This document shows, one piece after another, positions 5,595 through 11,639 of a stretch of 32,023 nucleotides of DNA; the first letter of the stretch is position 1, and each line of letters starts with the position of its first letter. A program made the position numbers and the translations under genes. Below the pieces are notes generated by a model. That model saw only the letters and a program-made list of their open reading frames with translations. It did no database searches and was not told where the DNA came from. Origin of the DNA: a virus; IMG/VR virus record IMGVR_UViG_3300025892_000082, positions 1 to 32,023 of that record; one strand, 5' to 3'.

Positions 5595-6178
5595 TAGAAG
5601 GATTTACGCCACCTTGTGTGGTATTCAGAACTAGGGTCAGAGATGAATCAATCGAAGGCCCAAACCCATATCGTTGGGAAGATGTAACAAGTGATGAATT
5701 GTTTAAAGGCAAGAGAGTAGTTTTATTCAGTTTGCCTGGCGCATTTACACCTACCTGTTCTACATATCAATTGCCTGGTTTTGAAAGTAATTATTTAAAG
5801 ATTAAAGAATATGGTATTGACGAAGTGTACTGTATTTCGGTTAACGATGCATTTGTTATGAATGCATGGGCCAAAGCACAGGACATTCAACATGTAAAAG
5901 TTATTCCAGATGGTTCTGGAAACTTTACTCGATTTATGGGAATGTTAATTGGTAAAAACCATTTAGGCTTTGGTATGCGTAGTTGGAGATATATGTGTGT
6001 TATTAATGACGGCAAGATTGAACACTGGCGGCAAGAGGCAGGTATTAATAACGATGGAAGTGACGATGACCCATATGTTGAAACAACTCCAGAAAATATG
6101 GTGAGTTATCTAGACCAATATAATATGTGGAATGAAGTTAAACAACGAACCGCTATGGGCGATTATAAGGTTATTTGA
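5591..6178 (+). CDS. Peroxiredoxin (Prx5/AhpC-TSA type)
   Basis: A 195-residue thiol peroxidase that reduces H2O2 and organic peroxides. The catalytic motif PGAFTPTC (residues 49-56) holds the peroxidatic Cys56 and Thr53. A conserved Arg follows at about 136 in GFGMRSWRY. The segment KRVVLFSLPGAFTPTCSTYQ and the later YCISVNDAFVMNAWAK match the Prx5 subgroup. Length and motif order are complete. The gene lies in a tightly coupled operon (ATGA with the gene before, TGATG with the Mom-like gene after). A phage copy may protect replication from oxidative stress in sunlit water; that role is inference. Confidence 0.9.
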   Translation: MIEGFTPPCVVFRTRVRDESIEGPNPYRWEDVTSDELFKGKRVVLFSLPGAFTPTCSTYQLPGFESNYLKIKEYGIDEVYCISVNDAFVMNAWAKAQDIQHVKVIPDGSGNFTRFMGMLIGKNHLGFGMRSWRYMCVINDGKIEHWRQEAGINNDGSDDDPYVETTPENMVSYLDQYNMWNEVKQRTAMGDYKVI

Positions 6179-6975
6179 TGTACGACATAAGGCCCCTTCA
6201 TAAAAATAACGCTTCTGTATTTGTTGCAGAACGTCATTATTCTGCAGTTATGCCTCGACTAACTAAACATTATCTAGGGTTTCACTTAGATAATAAGTTA
6301 GTTGGGGTCTTAACTTTAGGGTGGGGAACTAATCCTATGGGAACAATTAAAAAAATGTTTCCAGATTTGACAACTTCTGATTACTTTGAGATTGGAAAGA
6401 TGTGTATGGATGATTCTATGCCAAGAAATTCTGAATCCCAAATGTTATCTCAAACAGTAAAGTGGATGCGTGAAAATACAGATGTAAAATATCTCTATAC
6501 TTGGGCAGACGGAATAGTTGGAAAGCCGGGATATGTTTACCAATCTGCAAACTTTCTTTATGGTGGTTTTATATGGTCTGATGTATATGTCTCTGAGACA
6601 GGCGAGAAGGTGCATTTTAGGACTATACAGAGGAAGATGAAGAAAGAGATGGGTAGAGATGATACGAAGTATGGCCCTCGACCAAATGACGCTAAAATGG
6701 GTGAAATGGGGTTTTCAAGAGTTTGGGGTAAACAGTTCAGATATATTTATCCACTGACTAAAAAAGATAGAAAGTATATGAATAAATATTCTACTTGTTG
6801 TTGGACAAATAAATATCCAAAGGATGAAAACTTGCAGTGGAAAATCAAACGGCCAGGCGAAACAGATTATGAGTGGTGCGATGATATGCCATTCACTCAT
6901 AGTAATGATATAAAACACAATAAGAGTAATATTGCAAGATATAAGGCAGATATTACGATTGACAATTTTTTTTAA
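6178..6975 (+). CDS. Mom-like DNA-modification protein (GNAT fold)
   Basis: A 265-residue protein resembling phage Mu Mom and relatives, GNAT-fold enzymes that modify adenine in phage DNA to block restriction. Features in order: RHYSAVMPRLTKHYLGF near residue 20; NKLVGVLTLGWGTNP, the central strands; FEIGKMCMDDSMPRNSESQ and a helix; then YLYTWADGIVGKPGYVYQSANF, matching the Mom pattern of an Ala-Asp followed by Gly-x-x-Tyr-Gln-Ala/Ser-x-Asn. The C-terminal 100 residues are unique and basic. ATG 6178 overlaps the peroxiredoxin stop; a TTG at 6175 is an alternative. A general GNAT acetyltransferase is the other possibility. Confidence 0.6.
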   Translation: MYDIRPLHKNNASVFVAERHYSAVMPRLTKHYLGFHLDNKLVGVLTLGWGTNPMGTIKKMFPDLTTSDYFEIGKMCMDDSMPRNSESQMLSQTVKWMRENTDVKYLYTWADGIVGKPGYVYQSANFLYGGFIWSDVYVSETGEKVHFRTIQRKMKKEMGRDDTKYGPRPNDAKMGEMGFSRVWGKQFRYIYPLTKKDRKYMNKYSTCCWTNKYPKDENLQWKIKRPGETDYEWCDDMPFTHSNDIKHNKSNIARYKADITIDNFF

Positions 6976-6988
6976 TAACCTATATAAT
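6959..6988 (+). promoter_or_regulatory. Sigma70-type promoter
   Basis: TTGACA at 6959-6964 and TATAAT at 6983-6988 with an 18-base spacer. Both boxes match the consensus exactly. It overlaps the end of the Mom-like gene and lies 13 bases before the ATG at 7002, so the leader would be very short. Confidence 0.75.
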
Positions 6989-7001
6989 TGTGGAGTATAT
7001 A

Positions 7002-7139
7002 ATGAAAAAGAGAAATGTAAATCAATTAAAAATTGCATTGCGTGATGCAAGGTCAAGGATGAAACAATATTACCAACGACAGGCGTATATAAACAGACAG
7101 AGGAAAATAAATCAGGAGATTAATAATGGAAGGCCATAA
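7002..7139 (+). CDS. Very small basic protein (45 aa)
   Basis: A 45-residue, Arg/Lys/Gln-rich helix (MKKRNVNQLKIALRDARSRM...). TGGAG lies eight bases before the ATG, directly behind a consensus promoter. It overlaps the next gene by 14 bases. Its composition suggests nucleic-acid or RNA-polymerase binding, as for many tiny early phage proteins, but no homologue is recognised. Confidence 0.6.
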   Translation: MKKRNVNQLKIALRDARSRMKQYYQRQAYINRQRKINQEINNGRP

Positions 7140-7668
7140 CTATAGTAAAAAATACACTTTTAATAGTGTACATAATGACGATGGTAAAGAAGATGTTGTT
7201 ACTTGTTCATTTGATGCGGCAGAGGCAACACTTGGTGAAGTGTTGGAGAAAATCGAAAACTTTTTGATCGCCTCAGGATTTGAATGGATTAAGAAAGGTG
7301 AAATTCAACATATCGATAGTGTGTTTGATAAAGACTATGATTCTACTGCAGGCGCAGAATTGTTTGATGAATATTCTTTAAGTGCAGAAGAAATGTATAA
7401 TAGACTTAATGGTTTAGATAATACTGCAAAAATTGTTGAATTTCCTAAAAAAGTACCTTCAGAAGACACCATAACACTAACTACTGGTTCTAATGATTTT
7501 CTTTTTTCGGGAGACTATGATATAAGTTCTGTTAAATTTAACAACATGGATATGACTGATGGTATGAGTTTTACCTTAGATACTTCTGATGTTTCATTTG
7601 GTGACTCATATAACGTATCTGTTACTTCAGATGACGTTACAATTAATTTTGAAGAAGAAAAGGATTAA
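7126..7668 (+). CDS. Acidic hypothetical protein (180 aa)
   Basis: A 180-residue acidic protein. The first 65 residues (YTFNSVHNDDGKEDVVTCSF..., then a helix ending FEWIKKGEIQHID) look like a small alpha/beta domain. The C-terminal half is beta-rich and Asp/Ser/Thr-rich (SGDYDISSVKFNNMDMTDG). CAGGAG precedes the ATG. It is three bases from the endolysin gene. No family recognised. Confidence 0.65.
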   Translation: MEGHNYSKKYTFNSVHNDDGKEDVVTCSFDAAEATLGEVLEKIENFLIASGFEWIKKGEIQHIDSVFDKDYDSTAGAELFDEYSLSAEEMYNRLNGLDNTAKIVEFPKKVPSEDTITLTTGSNDFLFSGDYDISSVKFNNMDMTDGMSFTLDTSDVSFGDSYNVSVTSDDVTINFEEEKD

Positions 7669-7671
7669 AAA

Positions 7672-8127
7672 ATGGCTTTTAAATTATCGAACAGATCACT
7701 TTCTAAATTAGAAGGTGTTAATGATGACATGGTTAGAGTTGTCAGCCGTGCCATCGAATTGACTGAGGTCGATTTTGGAGTGATCCAAGGGTTAAGAACT
7801 CTGGAAGAACAAAAGGCTTTAGTTGCTAAAGGTGCGAGTCAAACAATGAAGAGTAAGCATCTTGACGGACTTGCAGTAGACTTAATGGCTTATGTTGGAG
7901 GCCGTGGGGTCTGGGAACTCAATGTGTATGATGAAGTTGCCGATGCAATGAAGGCGGCCGCAATCGAAGAGGGTGTAGCACTCCGCTGGGGCGCAGCCTG
8001 GCACATTGATGACATTAGAGAGTGGGATGGTTCCATGGAAGATGCCATGAACGCCTACGTTGATTTAAGACGTTCTCAGGGAAGACGCCCATTTATTGAT
8101 GCTCCACACTTTGAGCTAATGGTATGA
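7672..8127 (+). CDS. Endolysin, M15-family peptidase
   Basis: A 151-residue VanY-like (peptidase M15) cell-wall hydrolase, the size of T5-type L-alanyl-D-glutamate endopeptidases. The metal-binding residues are visible: His63 and Asp70 in SKHLDGLAVDLMA (61-73), and Asp143/His146 in DAPHFEL (143-149). VIQGLRTLEEQ (38-48) is the usual N-terminal family motif. It lacks a signal peptide, so it needs a holin to reach the peptidoglycan. The two-helix membrane protein encoded next (ATGA overlap) would serve. It probably lyses the host at the end of infection. Confidence 0.9.
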   Translation: MAFKLSNRSLSKLEGVNDDMVRVVSRAIELTEVDFGVIQGLRTLEEQKALVAKGASQTMKSKHLDGLAVDLMAYVGGRGVWELNVYDEVADAMKAAAIEEGVALRWGAAWHIDDIREWDGSMEDAMNAYVDLRRSQGRRPFIDAPHFELMV

Positions 8128-8321
8128 ATTTAAAATGGGGGTATTTTTTAAGTATCCCCATGACTTCTTACTTTATCCTTCTATTCCTCTTAGGTTTATT
8201 TGGAAAAAGTTTAATGATATTTACACCAGAAAAAAATATAGTAATGTATGAGTTTTTTGGTGTTGTATTAATACATTATATTTTTTATATTATTTTTTGC
8301 TTGACAAAAAGAAAAGAATAG
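8124..8321 (+). CDS. Putative holin (two-helix membrane protein)
   Basis: A 65-residue protein with two hydrophobic segments, about residues 7-28 (FLSIPMTSYFILLFLLGLFG) and 40-58 (FFGVVLIHYIFYIIFCL), and a basic C terminus (TKRKE). The start overlaps the endolysin stop (ATGA), so translation is coupled. Two membrane segments, small size, positive tail and position next to an endolysin fit a class II holin, but no sequence motif defines holins. The last 21 bases carry the -35 box of the tmRNA promoter. Confidence 0.65.
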   Translation: MNLKWGYFLSIPMTSYFILLFLLGLFGKSLMIFTPEKNIVMYEFFGVVLIHYIFYIIFCLTKRKE

Positions 8322-8331
8322 TGTATAAATA
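8301..8331 (+). promoter_or_regulatory. Overlapping sigma70 and T4-type late promoter for tmRNA
   Basis: TTGACA at 8301-8306 and TATAAA at 8324-8329 with a 17-base spacer make a strong sigma70 promoter. The same -10 region reads TATAAATA (8324-8331), the exact T4 late-promoter octamer used by the gp55/gp33 system. Transcription would start near 8336, at the beginning of the tmRNA acceptor piece. Confidence 0.8.
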
Positions 8332-8399
8332 CAATTGTAATTGTTGATACGATTCAACATACATACTGGACTCGGGGGCAGTACCCGACAGCTCCACCA

Positions 8400-8463
8400 A
8401 AAACATACTAGTGTCCAGTTAAGTTTGGAACACATCTGATAAAGTGGCTAGTATGTTTTTGAT
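8400..8463 (+). other. Intervening segment removed from pre-tmRNA
   Basis: Between the CCA end (8399) and the 5' GGGG (8464). AAAAACATACTAG (8399-8411) pairs perfectly over 13 bases with CTAGTATGTTTTT (8448-8460), stacking on the acceptor stem. It is expected to be cut out by RNase P at the 5' GGGG and by exonucleases at the CCA, giving the two-piece RNA. Confidence 0.85.
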
Positions 8464-8548
8464 GGGGCTGAACTAGGATCGACAGGTGTGTAGAGATGAG
8501 AGTAGATTACCGTGTTGACCTACGATATTCGGTCAAACAAAACTAAAC

Positions 8549-8590
8549 GCAAACGATAACTTTGCACCTGAGTTTGCTCTAGCAGCATAA
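8549..8590 (+). other. tmRNA tag-peptide reading frame
   Basis: GCA AAC GAT AAC begins a 13-codon frame giving ANDNFAPEFALAA and stopping at TAA 8588-8590. The ANDN start and ALAA end are typical of alphaproteobacterial tags, where the C-terminal hydrophobic residues are recognised by ClpXP. Confidence 0.92.
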
Positions 8591-8656
8591 TCAGCGGGGT
8601 ATGGGCTCCACCTTGTTACCAAACGGGCCCGCAGTCATAGTAAAAGGATTTAATAA

Positions 8657-9004
8657 ATGACAAGGTTTTTATTTGGAGCCGCTTCGGCGGTTTTTTTATG
8701 TACATCTGCAATGGCAGAGGGAATTAGAGGCTATATAGATGGTGAAGTTGAATATAGTTTGGAAAATGAAAAATTCACATCCGAATTAGGATACACAACG
8801 GCGCTTCCACAAGGATTGGTTTTGCGTCCATGGGCAGATTTTTCATATGATCGTAACGTAGCATCAGATACAATTAATTTTGATGGTGTTAATTTGGGAA
8901 TTTCATATGCAGTATCTCCTGCACTTTCTCTTTACAGTAATATTAGTGCAGATCACGATTTTGAATACGAAGATACATCAGTAGGCGTTCGTTTTGCATT
9001 CTGA
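8657..9004 (+). CDS. Small secreted outer-membrane beta-barrel-like protein
   Basis: A 115-residue precursor with a clear signal peptide (MTRFLFGAASAVFLCTSAMA, cleavage predicted after Ala-Met-Ala at 18-20). The mature part of about 95 residues is all-beta, with alternating hydrophobic positions (GYIDGEVEYSLENEKFTSELGYTT split into strands) and ends in Phe (VGVRFAF), the usual C-terminal signature for outer-membrane assembly. It is too short for a porin but could be a small barrel. AAGGA lies nine bases before the ATG. Its signal-peptide codons double as the tmRNA terminator hairpin. Possible roles are surface exclusion or envelope change during lysis; neither is proved. Confidence 0.7.
   Translation: MTRFLFGAASAVFLCTSAMAEGIRGYIDGEVEYSLENEKFTSELGYTTALPQGLVLRPWADFSYDRNVASDTINFDGVNLGISYAVSPALSLYSNISADHDFEYEDTSVGVRFAF
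8677..8697 (+). terminator. Rho-independent terminator of the tmRNA, inside a CDS
   Basis: AGCCGC (8677-8682), TTCG tetraloop, GCGGTT (8687-8692), then a run of seven T (8691-8697). The stable UUCG-capped stem lies 37 bases after the tmRNA 3' region and within codons 7-14 of the next gene. Confidence 0.8.
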
Positions 9005-9083
9005 TTTTTATATTATATAATAAAGGTGACAACTTCCTATAAAGTTGCTAATTACACACATCACACATAAAAGGAGAAATATG

Positions 9084-9332
9084 ATGAGTAATAAAAATCC
9101 ATTTGAAATTAGACTAGAAGTTTTAAAAATGGCAAAGGATATGTCTGAACAAAGTTACCAAATGGCAATTGATACATATTGGCAAACTTTGAATGCGACT
9201 GCAGAGACATGGAACAAAAGTGTTGAGGAATTGGTTCAACATACACAACACATGAAACCAGAAATGCCTGCCCCTCAAGACATCATGAAAAAGGCTCAAG
9301 AGTTGTATACTTTTATTTCAACTAAAGAGTAA
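9084..9332 (+). CDS. Small helical hypothetical protein
   Basis: An 82-residue all-helical protein (MSNKNPFEIRLEVLKMAKDM...). AGGAG (9072-9076) lies seven bases from the ATG at 9084; an ATG at 9081 is an alternative, while the longer frame from 9045 has no ribosome binding site. Repeated Met, Gln and aromatic residues (YQMAIDTYWQTLNATAETWNK) recall phasin-like helical bundles, and I recall similar proteins in marine T4-like phages. It is a single-gene unit with a strong terminator right behind it, suggesting high, isolated expression. Confidence 0.7.
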   Translation: MSNKNPFEIRLEVLKMAKDMSEQSYQMAIDTYWQTLNATAETWNKSVEELVQHTQHMKPEMPAPQDIMKKAQELYTFISTKE

Positions 9333-9336
9333 TTTT

Positions 9337-9367
9337 AATGGGGGGGTGCAACGCCCTCCCATTTTTT
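9337..9367 (+). terminator. Rho-independent terminator
   Basis: AATGGGGGGG (9337-9346), loop TGCAACG, CCCTCCCATT (9354-9363), with six T (9362-9367). Ten pairs, one of them G-T. It lies four bases after the stop at 9332. Confidence 0.92.
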
Positions 9368-9511
9368 AAAAATGCGTGAAACGCAACGTTGTAGAGATGG
9401 TTAGAGATATATAATGATAGAGGTAATTTAACCTCTTTAAACCTTAACCAATGGAATGCTATTGTGAAAAATAGATTCACGCAAGAACTTATTATGGAGA
9501 AACAATAAATT

Positions 9512-9781
9512 ATGCCAAGATATGATTTTAAATGTAATAATTGTGAACATGAATATGAAGTTTGGTGTCGTATTGCTGAAAGAGAAGAACATTTAAATGG
9601 CTCTTGTCCCAACTGTAGTGTTACAGGAAAAATCCAACAATTTCTTACTGGTGCTCCAAGTATTGGAGATCCTATTCGCATGGGCAAACAAAAAGTTCCA
9701 CAATCATTTAAGGAGAATGTACTAGATAGAGTGGCAAAGATGCCGGGAGCAGTTAAAACAGAGTCTAAATTTAATATGTAA
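9512..9781 (+). CDS. FmdB-type zinc-ribbon protein
   Basis: An 89-residue protein opening with a zinc ribbon: CNNC (residues 8-11) and CPNC (32-35) bind one zinc. The MPRYDFKCNNCEHEYEV start is typical of the FmdB/CxxC regulatory family, which in bacteria often ends in a Ser-rich tail. Here the tail is basic and lacks Ser repeats. TGGAG precedes the ATG. Such proteins recur in T4-like marine phages near phoH; the ribbon may bind nucleic acid or RNA polymerase. The intergenic stretch before it (9368-9511) holds only a short hairpin AGAGGT/ACCTCT. Confidence 0.75.
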   Translation: MPRYDFKCNNCEHEYEVWCRIAEREEHLNGSCPNCSVTGKIQQFLTGAPSIGDPIRMGKQKVPQSFKENVLDRVAKMPGAVKTESKFNM

Positions 9782-9821
9782 TTTTTCACCGTAGATTCCG
9801 ACTTTCAGAGGAGCCTCAATA

Positions 9822-10538
9822 ATGAGTAGAAAAGTTAGGAAGGCAAAATTAAACAATAATAGTAGATTAATAGGGATTGACGCACGAACACAACTTAAAA
9901 ACATTACACCAATAACACCGGCACAAGAAGAAGTATTCGATGCCTTTTATGAAGATCATTTGTTTCTTCATGGAGTTGCAGGGACAGGAAAAACATATAT
10001 TTCTTTATACCTTGCACTAGATGAATTAATGAACAAATCTTCTAGTTATAGAGATATACAAATTATTAGAAGTGTTGTTCCGACAAGGGATATGGGTTTT
10101 CTGCCCGGCTCGGAAAAACAAAAACTTCAATCATACGAAACCCCATATAGAACCATAGTAAACGAATTATTTGAATGTGGCAGCGCATACGAAAGTTTAC
10201 GAAAAACTTCCCTCATAAATTTTAACTCGACATCTTACATAAGAGGTATGACCTTTTATGATAGTATTATTATTGTGGATGAATGCCAGAACATGAATTT
10301 TCATGAACTTGATTCTGTCATAACTAGAATAGGAGACAACTGTAAAATAATTTTCTGTGGAGACTTTAGACAGTCAGACTTTAAATGGAAAGATGAAAAA
10401 AATGGAATACTTGATTTTATGAGAATCATAAAAAGTATGGATCGTTTTTCTTTCATTGAGTTTATGCAACAAGATATTGTCAGAAGTCCTTTGGTAAAGT
10501 CCTATATAATTAATAAATTAGAATTAGGTTTTGCCTAA
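9822..10538 (+). CDS. phoH: PhoH-like ATPase
   Basis: A 238-residue P-loop ATPase of the PhoH family. Walker A is GVAGTGKT (51-58), Walker B IIIVDECQN (149-157), and the sensor region CGDFRQSDFK follows. A Q-like motif ITPAQEEVF (31-39) precedes Walker A. PhoH proteins are widely conserved in marine phages; bacterial versions belong to the phosphate regulon, and some act on RNA. GAGGAG precedes the ATG. It is followed after 12 bases by a small acidic protein, likely co-transcribed. No pho-box is evident upstream. Confidence 0.92.
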   Translation: MSRKVRKAKLNNNSRLIGIDARTQLKNITPITPAQEEVFDAFYEDHLFLHGVAGTGKTYISLYLALDELMNKSSSYRDIQIIRSVVPTRDMGFLPGSEKQKLQSYETPYRTIVNELFECGSAYESLRKTSLINFNSTSYIRGMTFYDSIIIVDECQNMNFHELDSVITRIGDNCKIIFCGDFRQSDFKWKDEKNGILDFMRIIKSMDRFSFIEFMQQDIVRSPLVKSYIINKLELGFA

Positions 10539-10550
10539 AGGAGACTCCAA

Positions 10551-10898
10551 ATGAAAAACATAATCGAAGCAAAAGATATTTTTTCTGCTAAAGTAAAATC
10601 TAAAAGTAATAACTTAGAAGATATAAAGTCGTTTATTAACTTAGGTGGTATGGATGAAGAATATGATGAGTCTATTGGAATGACAAATGAACTTCTTGAT
10701 GAATTTGTTTATATTATGACAGATAAGTATGGATTTGATTTGAGTAATAAAGCTCTTGTTGATGATTTAAGTTTTCTAGGGATTATACTGCAGGCCATAA
10801 TGGATAGACATTATGGTATTGAAAACGAAATAATACAGACTATTGATGAGGCGATAGAAGAAATTAAGTCGAGACATGAAAAAGAAGAAGTTTCATAA
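10551..10898 (+). CDS. Conserved hypothetical acidic protein (115 aa)
   Basis: A 115-residue acidic protein that is mostly helical in its second half (DLSFLGIILQAIMDRHYG, then a charged C-terminal helix). AAGGAG precedes the ATG, which lies 12 bases after phoH. I recall similar proteins next to phoH or replication genes in T4-like marine phages, without a function. It ends just before a strong promoter. Confidence 0.65.
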   Translation: MKNIIEAKDIFSAKVKSKSNNLEDIKSFINLGGMDEEYDESIGMTNELLDEFVYIMTDKYGFDLSNKALVDDLSFLGIILQAIMDRHYGIENEIIQTIDEAIEEIKSRHEKEEVS

Positions 10899-10904
10899 AA
10901 CTGC

Positions 10905-10933
10905 TTGACATGTCGAAGGATATTTGATATACT
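10905..10933 (+). promoter_or_regulatory. Sigma70-type promoter
   Basis: TTGACA at 10905-10910 and TATACT at 10928-10933, with a 17-base spacer. It lies 25 bases before the exonuclease ATG and directly after the preceding gene. The -35 is preceded by TGC, as at two other promoters in the window. Confidence 0.85.
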
Positions 10934-10958
10934 TTGATAAGTAAATTTGGAGTAATTT

Positions 10959-11627
10959 ATGTTTAAACATGTTGAATTGGATTTGCCTGAATTTTCACTT
11001 CGAAGTGAAACCCTTAAGTCTGGTACTAGGTATTACTACGATGAAAATGGCAACAAATATCCTTCTATAACAACTGTCATATCACATTTTTCTAAAAAAT
11101 CCATAATGGAGTGGAGAAAACGTGTAGGCGAAAAAGAAGCCAATAAAATCACTACCCAGGCTACGAGGAGAGGAACTTCTATTCATCAGTTGTGTGAAGA
11201 TTATATAAATAACATAGAAATAGATTATAATAAACTCATGCCGAATGATATAGAGATGTTTTTTACATTGAAAAAAACTCTCGATACTAGATTAGGTGAT
11301 GTATATGTTCAAGAGTGGCCAATGTATTCTGAACATTTAGGAATTGCAGGAAAATGTGATTGTATTGCATATTTTGATGGTAAACTTTCTCTAATTGATT
11401 TTAAAACATCAAGAAAGTCAATGCATCCAAATAAATTAGAGAACTACTTTAGACAGGCATCTGGTTATGCTGTTATGTTTGAAGAGCGAACAAAAATTCC
11501 TATAAATAATCTAGTAATCATTGCGGCAATTGATGACCAGAAAGATGCAGAAGTTTATACTTCTAAACGTGATAGTCATATCGATGGACTGATAGAAATG
11601 ATAACAGAATATAAAGCACAATTGTAG
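10959..11627 (+). CDS. PD-(D/E)XK exonuclease (RecB/Cas4-like)
   Basis: A 222-residue nuclease. Motifs in order: GTSIHQLCED (72-81) with His76; GIAGKCDCIAYF (128-139) with Asp134; LIDFKTSRK (145-153) with Asp147 and Lys149, the PD-(D/E)XK pair; and QASGY (166-170), the QxxxY helix typical of RecB and Cas4-like exonucleases. No cysteine cluster for an iron-sulfur centre is evident, unlike Cas4. It has its own strong promoter and lies among replication genes, so a role in recombination or DNA degradation fits. GGAG lies about eight bases before the ATG. Confidence 0.85.
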   Translation: MFKHVELDLPEFSLRSETLKSGTRYYYDENGNKYPSITTVISHFSKKSIMEWRKRVGEKEANKITTQATRRGTSIHQLCEDYINNIEIDYNKLMPNDIEMFFTLKKTLDTRLGDVYVQEWPMYSEHLGIAGKCDCIAYFDGKLSLIDFKTSRKSMHPNKLENYFRQASGYAVMFEERTKIPINNLVIIAAIDDQKDAEVYTSKRDSHIDGLIEMITEYKAQL

Positions 11628-11639
11628 GAAATAAAAAAC

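Larger units (their letters stand above)
8336..8640 (+). ncRNA. ssrA: tmRNA, circularly permuted two-piece form
   Basis: The order is permuted as in alphaproteobacteria: acceptor piece first, coding piece second. Acceptor piece: a hairpin TGTTGA/TCAACA, then ACATAC, a T arm TCGGG-GGCAGTA-CCCGA, and CAGCTCC-A-CCA ending at 8399. Coding piece: starts with GGGGCTG at 8464, which pairs with CAGCTCC over seven bases including the G3-T70 wobble that marks alanine charging. GTGTGT (8486-8491) pairs with ACATAC (8361-8366) as helix 2. The pseudoknot stem TTGACC/GGTCAA precedes the tag frame ANDNFAPEFALAA (8549-8590). GCGGG/CCCGC closes the 3' part. tmRNA rescues stalled ribosomes and tags the products for proteolysis. 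The outer ends are estimates. Confidence 0.93.

Noticed and set aside
9045-9083. Longer start of the 9084-9332 protein
   Set aside because: The start lies in a small hairpin (CAACTT/AAGTTG) with no ribosome binding site, while AGGAG stands at proper distance from 9084.
9419-9436. Inverted repeat AGAGGT/ACCTCT before the zinc-ribbon gene
   Set aside because: Six pairs only, followed by TTTAA; too weak to call a terminator or operator.
9322-9789. Long minus-strand frame over the terminator and zinc-ribbon gene
   Set aside because: No ribosome binding site, Cys/Leu/Ser-rich shadow composition, covers a terminator and a well-supported plus-strand gene.
11204-11508. Two TATAAATA octamers inside the exonuclease gene (11204-11211 and 11501-11508)
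   Set aside because: They match the late octamer, but lie within coding sequence of a very AT-rich gene and far from a start codon; chance occurrence is likely. The second could still serve the 11640 gene.
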